DNA from: DASULK01 sp036381835
GTDB lineage: Bacteria > Actinomycetota > Actinomycetes > Mycobacteriales > Micromonosporaceae
DNA: 27,858 nt
Assembly (NCBI GenBank): GCA_036381835.1
Contig: DASVCA010000017.1
Span: 1 to 27,858, forward strand
Direction: 5' to 3'
Position 1 is the first letter of the stretch. Each line of letters begins with the position of its first letter. Under the pieces are notes generated by a model, which saw only the letters and a list, made by a program, of their open reading frames with translations, was not told the DNA's origin and did not search any database. Below are positions 23,808-27,858 of the stretch, one piece after another. The position numbers were made by a program, and so were the translations under genes.

Positions 23808-24785
23808 GTGTATCGCTCCAGATCCCCAGAAACCGGCCGCGATCCCTGGTCCGACGGCAAGCCCTCCGGCGACCCGAGTGGGCGTCGCGCCTCGGCGGGG
23901 CGCGCCCGACGGGGCGGTGCCGGGCCGAAGGCCGCACCCGGCACCGACGGGGATAGCCGGCCCTCCGTACGTCCGCGCACCTCGCTGGCCGTAGCCGGGT
24001 TCGTCGCACTGATCGGGATCGGGTTGATCTTCGGGGCGCAGAGCTCCGGGCCCGGCAATCGCCTCCTCTTCGCGGTGGCGGTGCTCGGGGCACAGATGCT
24101 GTACACCGTCGTCTGGGCGCTGGCCCTACGCCCGCCGGCGCTCTGGGTGGTCGTCGCGGTGGGGCTTGCCGCCAGCGCCGCCGCGAACACGGCCGCCGTG
24201 CTGGCGCAGGTAGCCGCACTCGCCCCGCTCGGCTACGTGGCCGCCGGGGGCTTCATCGCCAGCGTGCTGGGGCAGCTCGTCCGTCGGGGAGACCGGCAGC
24301 GGGTCACCGACTCGCTGGGCGCGACCATGGTCATCGTGGTCGGCACGGTGGCGTTCGCCACCCTCATCGTGCTCAGCCGGCTGCCTAACGGGGGCACCCC
24401 GGCGATCTACGTGGCGCTGGGCGCGACCACCGTGGCGCTGCTCACCGCCCACCTCCTCGACACCGTGCTGCCCCGCCCCAGCCTGGCGCCCCAGGTGCCG
24501 CGCGGCGCGTTCGGCGTCGTGCTCGGCGCCATGTCGGGGACCCTGGTCGGGGCGGTCGCCGGCGGATACCTGGCCGGGCTGACCCCGGCCAGCGGCGCCG
24601 TGATCGGGCTCGCGGCCGCCGCCACCGGGGTTCTCGCCGATCTCGCCGCCGACTTCGGTGAGGCCGGCCGGCAGATGGCCGGTGAACCGCCGACCCCGGC
24701 GCCCGCCCGGTACGTGCAGGGGCCGCTCGGCGGCTTCGCGCTCGCCGCGCCGCTTGCGTACGCGATGAGCGCGCTTCTGCTCTAG
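23808..24785 (+). CDS. Hypothetical polytopic membrane protein
   Basis: 325 residues, not assigned. Residues 1-55 are hydrophilic, Arg/Gly/Pro-rich and probably disordered. The rest holds about eight hydrophobic segments, for example TSLAVAGFVALIGIGLIFGAQ, LLFAVAVLGAQMLYTVVWALAL, TMVIVVGTVAFATLIVL and GVVLGAMSGTLVGAVAGGYLAGL. The C-terminal part (AATGVLADLAADFGEAG, then GPLGGFALAAPLAYAMSALLL) vaguely recalls the end of CdsA-type phosphatidate cytidylyltransferases, but their signature residues are missing. GTG 23808 lacks a Shine-Dalgarno; CACGAT 7 nt upstream could be a weak leaderless -10 box. Divergent from glnR; probably co-directional with the following DUF2993 gene. Confidence 0.7.
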   Translation: MYRSRSPETGRDPWSDGKPSGDPSGRRASAGRARRGGAGPKAAPGTDGDSRPSVRPRTSLAVAGFVALIGIGLIFGAQSSGPGNRLLFAVAVLGAQMLYTVVWALALRPPALWVVVAVGLAASAAANTAAVLAQVAALAPLGYVAAGGFIASVLGQLVRRGDRQRVTDSLGATMVIVVGTVAFATLIVLSRLPNGGTPAIYVALGATTVALLTAHLLDTVLPRPSLAPQVPRGAFGVVLGAMSGTLVGAVAGGYLAGLTPASGAVIGLAAAATGVLADLAADFGEAGRQMAGEPPTPAPARYVQGPLGGFALAAPLAYAMSALLL

Positions 24786-24836
24786 CTTCGCCGATACGTC
24801 AGACTGGCGATAGGAGCGGGCCGACCGGAGGAGCAC

Positions 24837-25634
24837 GTGGCGACTGGTCAACCGACATACCCGGCCGACCCGCCGGCGCGACCGCGCCGCAGCCGGTCGC
24901 GGCGGCGGCTCATCGCGGTGGTCGGGTTCCTCGTGGTGTCGGCCGCGCTGCTGGTGGTCGCCGATCGGGCGGCGGTCGCGGTGGCGGAGCGGACCGTCGC
25001 CGACCGGGTACGCCAGGAGGCGGCCGACCGGCGGGCCGAGGTGTCGCTGCCGCAGGTGCGGGTGGCGGGTTTCCCGTTCCTCACCCAGGTCCTCGCCGGA
25101 CGGTACGAGGAGATCCATATCCGGATCCGGGAGCTGACGACGACGACCGCCGGCGGCCCCGGCCGGATCACCGATCTGAACATCGAGGCGCGTAACGTGG
25201 CCGCGTCCGTGGCGAGCCTGCGTACGGGTGCGGGGCAGGTGGTCGCCGCGTCCGTCACCGGCACCGGTGTCATCCCGTACGGCAGCGTCGAGCAGTTGAT
25301 CGGACGACCGGACGTACGGCTCGCCGAGCGCGATGGCAAGCTGGCGGTCACCGCGCCGCTCGACGTCCTCGGTCAGCGGCTCACTGTGCGCGGTACGGCC
25401 GACGTGCTGGTCGAAGCGGGTGAGGTGCGGCTGCGCTTCGACGAGCTGACCGCGGACGGGCTGCCCCCGACGGCGGCGGCTCAAGCGCTTCTTGCAGTGT
25501 TCGCCGAGGAGATATCCGTCGATATCCCGATGGGCGGCCTGCCGTTCGAACTCACCGTGGAGCAGGTGCGGGTGCTGCCCGCAGGGCTGGCGGTGACCGC
25601 GACCGGTCGCGATGTGCCGCTCGGTGTCGGGTGA
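24837..25634 (+). CDS. DUF2993 / LmeA-family phospholipid-binding-like protein
   Basis: 265 residues. An Arg-rich cytosolic start (PRRSRSRRR) and one membrane anchor (about 24-42, LIAVVGFLVVSAALLVVAD) precede an extracellular domain of the DUF2993 family. Family features are VAERTVADRVRQEA, the VRVAGFPFLTQVLAGRYEEI motif and repeated beta-strands such as VTAPLDVLGQRLTVRGTADV. The mycobacterial relative LmeA binds phosphoinositides and helps lipomannan elongation; transfer of that role is only inferred. GTG 24837 has an excellent GGAGGA Shine-Dalgarno. A two-tier hairpin follows directly after the stop codon. Confidence 0.82.
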   Translation: MATGQPTYPADPPARPRRSRSRRRLIAVVGFLVVSAALLVVADRAAVAVAERTVADRVRQEAADRRAEVSLPQVRVAGFPFLTQVLAGRYEEIHIRIRELTTTTAGGPGRITDLNIEARNVAASVASLRTGAGQVVAASVTGTGVIPYGSVEQLIGRPDVRLAERDGKLAVTAPLDVLGQRLTVRGTADVLVEAGEVRLRFDELTADGLPPTAAAQALLAVFAEEISVDIPMGGLPFELTVEQVRVLPAGLAVTATGRDVPLGVG

Positions 25635-25672
25635 GCTCGGGCGATCGTCAGGGCGGTGCGCCCGGCCCGAGC
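25635..25672 (+). terminator. Two-tier hairpin after the DUF2993 gene
   Basis: Outer arms GCTCGGG (25635-25641) and CCCGAGC (25666-25672) enclose an inner hairpin GGGCG-GTG-CGCCC (25651-25663). It begins at the base after the stop codon and ends 6 nt before the -10 box of the leader gene. No T-run follows, so termination efficiency is uncertain. Confidence 0.45.
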
Positions 25673-25678
25673 GACTGG

Positions 25679-25684
25679 TAAAGT
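25679..25684 (+). promoter_or_regulatory. Leaderless -10 box of the sulfurtransferase operon
   Basis: TAAAGT with an 8-nt spacer to ATG 25693. Transcription is expected to start at or beside the leader-peptide start codon. Confidence 0.6.
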
Positions 25685-25692
25685 CTCCCGCC

Positions 25693-25770
25693 ATGGGGAT
25701 CCTCCTCACCAAGCGGCGCGCGGTCGACCTGTGCCGCGTGGCCACCTGCCTGTGTCGCCCCAGCTTCTGA
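25693..25770 (+). CDS. Cysteine-rich leader peptide (Ms5788A-like), 25 aa
   Basis: Reading frame MGILLTKRRAVDLCRVATCL then CRPSF and stop. Three of its last 12 residues are cysteine (codons at 25732, 25747 and 25753). It matches the conserved actinobacterial pattern LLT(K/R)RRAVDLCRVAxCLCRP of putative leader peptides. The mycobacterial relative Ms5788A is a leaderless short ORF reported to act in cis as a cysteine-responsive attenuator of downstream genes. Here too it is leaderless (TAAAGT 8 nt upstream) and precedes a sulfurtransferase by 181 nt. The peptide itself is probably not functional; ribosome progress through its Cys codons would be the signal. Confidence 0.85.
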   Translation: MGILLTKRRAVDLCRVATCLCRPSF

Positions 25771-25946
25771 CGGCACTCACCATCTCGTCATCCGACGCCG
25801 TTCGTCCGTTCGCGGGTTGATCTTCCCTGCGACCTCTTTCCATCGACGGTCGTTTCGTCGCTAGTGGTGCCGTCGCTCATCCGACTCGTCGTCTCCGCTT
25901 CGCTCCGATCGGGGCGAAGCTATCGAAAAATTCGCATCGAAAGGAG
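25769..25946 (+). promoter_or_regulatory. Structured untranslated region, candidate cysteine attenuator
   Basis: Several mutually exclusive pairings can be drawn. GACGGCAC (25769-25776, starting inside the leader stop codon) is complementary to GTGCCGTC (25867-25874). CGACGG (25844-25849) is complementary to CCGTCG (25870-25875), overlapping the same segment. CTCTTT...TCGA (25834-25839, 25843-25846) can pair with TCGA-AAGGAG (25937-25946), covering the Shine-Dalgarno of the sulfurtransferase gene. A stable hairpin with GATC loop lies at 25897-25920. No T-tract follows any stem, so control of ribosome access is more likely than termination. This is inference from sequence only. Confidence 0.45.
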
Positions 25947-25951
25947 TTCTC

Positions 25952-26800
25952 ATGAGTCGTGAGACAGTGCTTGTCTCGGCCGACTGGGCCGAGAAGAACC
26001 TCCATACGCCGGGCGTGGTCTTCGCGGAGGTGGACGAGGACACCACCGCGTACGACACGGGACACCTTCCGGGTGCGGTCAAGCTGGACTGGAAGACCGA
26101 GTTGCAGGACCCGGTGCGCCGGGACTTCGTCAACAAGGCACAGTTCGAAGCGCTGCTGTCGGCGAAGGGCATCGCCAACGACGACACCGTCGTCCTCTAC
26201 GGCGGGAACAACAACTGGTTCGCCGCGTACGCGTACTGGTACTTCAAGCTCTACGGACACCGGGACGTGCGGTTGCTCGACGGTGGACGTAAGAAGTGGG
26301 AACTCGACGGCCGTCCACTGGTGACCGATCCGGTGGCCCGCCCGGCCACCGAGTACGTCGCCCAGGCGCCGGACACGTCCATCCGGGCCTTCCGCGACGA
26401 GGTCGTCGCCGCGATCGGGGTGAAGAACCTGGTCGACGTGCGCTCTCCCGACGAGTACGCCGGGCGCCTGCTCGCCCCCGCCCACCTGCCGCAGGAGCAG
26501 GCCCAGCGGGCCGGTCACGTGCCCACGGCGATCAACGTGCCCTGGTCGAAGGCCGCGAACGAAGACGGCACCTTCAAGTCCGACGACGAGCTGCGGGAGC
26601 TCTACCGGGCGGCGGGGCTGGACGAGAGCAAGGAGACCATCGCCTACTGCCGCATCGGTGAGCGTTCCTCGCACACCTGGTTCGTGCTCAAGGAACTGCT
26701 CGGCTACCGCAACGTGAAGAACTACGACGGCTCGTGGACCGAGTACGGGTCGCTGGTCGGTGTGCCGGTGGCGCTCGGTGACGAGCCGGGGGAGGTCTGA
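25952..26800 (+). CDS. Thiosulfate sulfurtransferase (two rhodanese domains)
   Basis: 282 residues with tandem rhodanese domains (about 1-125 and 145-275), the CysA/SseA type of actinobacteria. It transfers sulfane sulfur from thiosulfate or a similar donor to an acceptor, in the cytosol. The N-terminal inactive domain has AYDTGHLPGAVKLDW and VVLYGGNNNWFAAY. The C-terminal domain has LVDVRSPDEYAG, RAGHVPTAINVPW and the active loop YCRIGERSSHTW with catalytic Cys233. ATG 25952 has an ideal AAAGGAG Shine-Dalgarno (5-nt spacer). Expression is probably tuned by the cysteine leader upstream. The next gene follows after 2 nt. Confidence 0.95.
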   Translation: MSRETVLVSADWAEKNLHTPGVVFAEVDEDTTAYDTGHLPGAVKLDWKTELQDPVRRDFVNKAQFEALLSAKGIANDDTVVLYGGNNNWFAAYAYWYFKLYGHRDVRLLDGGRKKWELDGRPLVTDPVARPATEYVAQAPDTSIRAFRDEVVAAIGVKNLVDVRSPDEYAGRLLAPAHLPQEQAQRAGHVPTAINVPWSKAANEDGTFKSDDELRELYRAAGLDESKETIAYCRIGERSSHTWFVLKELLGYRNVKNYDGSWTEYGSLVGVPVALGDEPGEV

Positions 26801-26802
26801 CG

Positions 26803-27135
26803 ATGGGGGCTGCGATCGCGGCCGGGTGCGGGGCACCCGACCAGGCGGCACCGCTGCCGGCGAGTGTCGATGCGGAGAAGGAAACGGTCATCACCGGGGT
26901 GGTCCGCAACGGCTCGGGTGAGGCGGTGCCCAACGCGTACGTTCGGCTGCTCGACGCATCCGGCGAGTTCACCGCCGAGGTGGTGACCTCGCCGGCGGGC
27001 CGGTTCCGGTTCTTCGCCGCGCCCGGCACCTGGTCGCTGCGTGTCCTGTCCCGGGCCGGGAACGGGGGTGCGACGGTCGTCGCGGAGCGCGGGATCAACG
27101 AGGTCCAGATCAGCCTGGCCGACGATCTCGCCTGA
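26803..27135 (+). CDS. SseC-like DUF1416 protein
   Basis: 110 residues of the DUF1416 family. It is close in pattern to mycobacterial SseC, which is also encoded directly after a CysA/SseA-type sulfurtransferase. Core: LPASVDAEKETVITGVV, YVRLLDASGEFTAEVV, GRFRFFAAPGTWSLRVLSRAGNG, consistent with a small beta-sandwich (carboxypeptidase-regulatory-like fold). Biochemical role unknown; the constant pairing suggests a partner in sulfur handling. ATG 26803 has GGAGG 7 nt upstream, within the end of the sulfurtransferase gene, so the two genes are co-translated. A cysteine at residue 9 lies in a short Ala/Gly-rich start (AAIAAGCGAP). Confidence 0.88.
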   Translation: MGAAIAAGCGAPDQAAPLPASVDAEKETVITGVVRNGSGEAVPNAYVRLLDASGEFTAEVVTSPAGRFRFFAAPGTWSLRVLSRAGNGGATVVAERGINEVQISLADDLA

Positions 27136-27143
27136 CGCTCGTC

Positions 27144-27190
27144 GATCATCGGGTTGGCGGCCGACGATCCGGGCCGCCAACCTCATGATC
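27144..27190 (+). terminator. Long hairpin after the SseC-like gene
   Basis: Perfect 11-bp arms GGTTGGCGGCC (27152-27162) and GGCCGCCAACC (27172-27182), extended after a short mismatch by GATCAT (27144-27149) and ATGATC (27185-27190). It starts 9 nt after the stop codon. There is no T-tract, as is common for actinobacterial terminators. Confidence 0.65.
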
Positions 27191-27208
27191 AACTGCATCG
27201 CGGGTGTT

Positions 27209-27214
27209 TAGTAT
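27209..27214 (+). promoter_or_regulatory. Leaderless -10 box of the last gene
   Basis: TAGTAT, 6-nt spacer TGGCCT, GTG 27221. The best -10 match in the window, with no Shine-Dalgarno. Confidence 0.65.
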
Positions 27215-27220
27215 TGGCCT

Positions 27221-27858
27221 GTGACCTCGGATACCCCAGTCCCGGCCGCGCCGGTGCCGTCCGACGCAGCAGCCGGGAGCGCGGCGGGTCAACGAGGCGG
27301 CCCGGCCCGGCGCCGAATCTGGTGGATCAGCGCCACCCTCGCCTGGGCAGTGCTGCTCGGCACGCTCGCCTACCTGTCCGTCGGGCGCGATGAACCCACC
27401 GTACGGGAACAGCGCAGTCTCGAAGCGGCTGTGCCGGTGGTCCGCCGGGCGCTCGGCGATCTGATCACCGCCGCCGGGCCCGAGACGGTGGTCGAGGTGA
27501 CCGCCGCCCGGGTCCAGGAGGGTTGCCGGCTCACCCTGTTCTGGGACGGCGCCGCGCTGGAGCAGTCGGTCCTCTTCCGGACCGCCGACCCGGACGCCCT
27601 GCTCGACCGGATCGCGGACCGGCTGCCGTCGCGATATCAGGCCGCGGTGCGTCGTACCGACGGCGGCCAACACATGCTGCGGGCGGAGGCCGGCGAGTTC
27701 GTCGGGGTCAAAGGGCACGCCACAGGCCCCGACACCGTCACCGTCACCGCCGCGACCGGCTGCCGCCCGACCGGCGGGGCGGCACCCGACTCGACCGTCC
27801 GCACCCCGGTGGACGCGGAGCCCGGGCGGCTGCTGGCCGCGCTGGGGGCGACCCGGGT
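27221..27858 (+). CDS. Hypothetical membrane-anchored protein, 3' end outside window
   Basis: Not recognised. From GTG 27221 the frame stays open for 212 codons to the window end. A 30-residue Ala/Pro-rich hydrophilic start (TSDTPVPAAPVPSDAA) precedes one membrane helix (about 33-54, IWWISATLAWAVLLGTLAYL). Then comes a probably extracellular region with strands such as TVVEVTAARVQEGCRLTLFWDG and a later Cys (ATGCRPTGG). The protein resembles a type II anchored or secreted factor. The start is supported by the leaderless promoter. Gene context after the sulfurtransferase unit does not reveal a role. Confidence 0.7.
   Translation, partial: MTSDTPVPAAPVPSDAAAGSAAGQRGGPARRRIWWISATLAWAVLLGTLAYLSVGRDEPTVREQRSLEAAVPVVRRALGDLITAAGPETVVEVTAARVQEGCRLTLFWDGAALEQSVLFRTADPDALLDRIADRLPSRYQAAVRRTDGGQHMLRAEAGEFVGVKGHATGPDTVTVTAATGCRPTGGAAPDSTVRTPVDAEPGRLLAALGATR

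Noticed and set aside
23808..24785. Phosphatidate cytidylyltransferase (CdsA)
   Set aside because: Only the helical layout and a vague C-terminal pattern agree. The CdsA signature with its conserved Lys/Arg, Asp and PGHGG residues is absent.
24126..25745. 539-codon minus-strand open frame opposite the hypothetical membrane protein and DUF2993 genes
   Set aside because: Composition rich in Arg/Gly/His/Gln without any fold or motif. The plus-strand frames have membrane segments, family motifs and a good ribosome site.
25897..25920. Hairpin as an intrinsic terminator before the sulfurtransferase gene
   Set aside because: The stem is strong (10 bp, one G-U), but it is followed by an A-rich rather than T-rich stretch. 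Kept only as part of the candidate attenuator region.

Overview
The window looks like the chromosome of a high-GC actinomycete, most likely of the Micromonosporaceae or a close relative. The evidence is a very GC-rich sequence, frequent GTG starts, a mycothiol synthase (mycothiol is made only by Actinobacteria), an orphan GlnR nitrogen regulator, actinobacterial PHO boxes built from 11-nt direct repeats, an SseC-type DUF1416 protein, and many genes whose start codon lies only 6-8 nt after a TANNNT -10 box (leaderless transcripts). The family assignment is an inference. I see no prophage, insertion sequence, CRISPR array, tRNA or rRNA. This is mostly core chromosome, densely coded on both strands.

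Layout. 1-1103: 3' part of a groEL gene, then a clear terminator. 1192-3859: a 68-residue hypothetical protein and a large subtilase fused to a polytopic membrane domain, both on the minus strand. 3928-7148: glpD (+) facing a GlcD-type FAD oxidase (-). 7201-9861: a FUSC-like membrane protein and a PrsW-family membrane protease (+). 9852-10202: an orphan GroES-like co-chaperonin (-). 10283-11605: an AI-2E-family transporter (+). 11627-14323: a DinG/XPD-type helicase (-) and a DUF402 protein (+), divergent from one short promoter region.

14362-20916 is a phosphate region: a PHO-boxed operon of a DUF47 (PhoU-like) protein with the low-affinity transporter Pit, then a NUDIX hydrolase, and on the opposite strand the high-affinity pstSCAB operon with its own PHO box. 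Next come mycothiol synthase (mshD), a NodB-type polysaccharide deacetylase and glnR (all -). Rightwards lie a hypothetical membrane protein and a DUF2993/LmeA-like protein (+). 25679-27190 is a sulfur unit: a leaderless 25-codon cysteine-rich leader peptide, a structured untranslated region, a two-domain thiosulfate sulfurtransferase and an SseC-like protein. The last gene runs off the window.

How it fits together: phosphate uptake (Pit, Pst), nitrogen control (GlnR), thiol synthesis (MshD) and sulfane-sulfur handling lie side by side. From memory, the same order of gene types is found around glnR in Streptomyces. The most interesting elements are small: the cysteine leader with a possible ribosome-site-sequestering RNA fold, the two PHO boxes of opposite orientation relative to their genes, and the large set of leaderless promoters, which also fixes many start codons.
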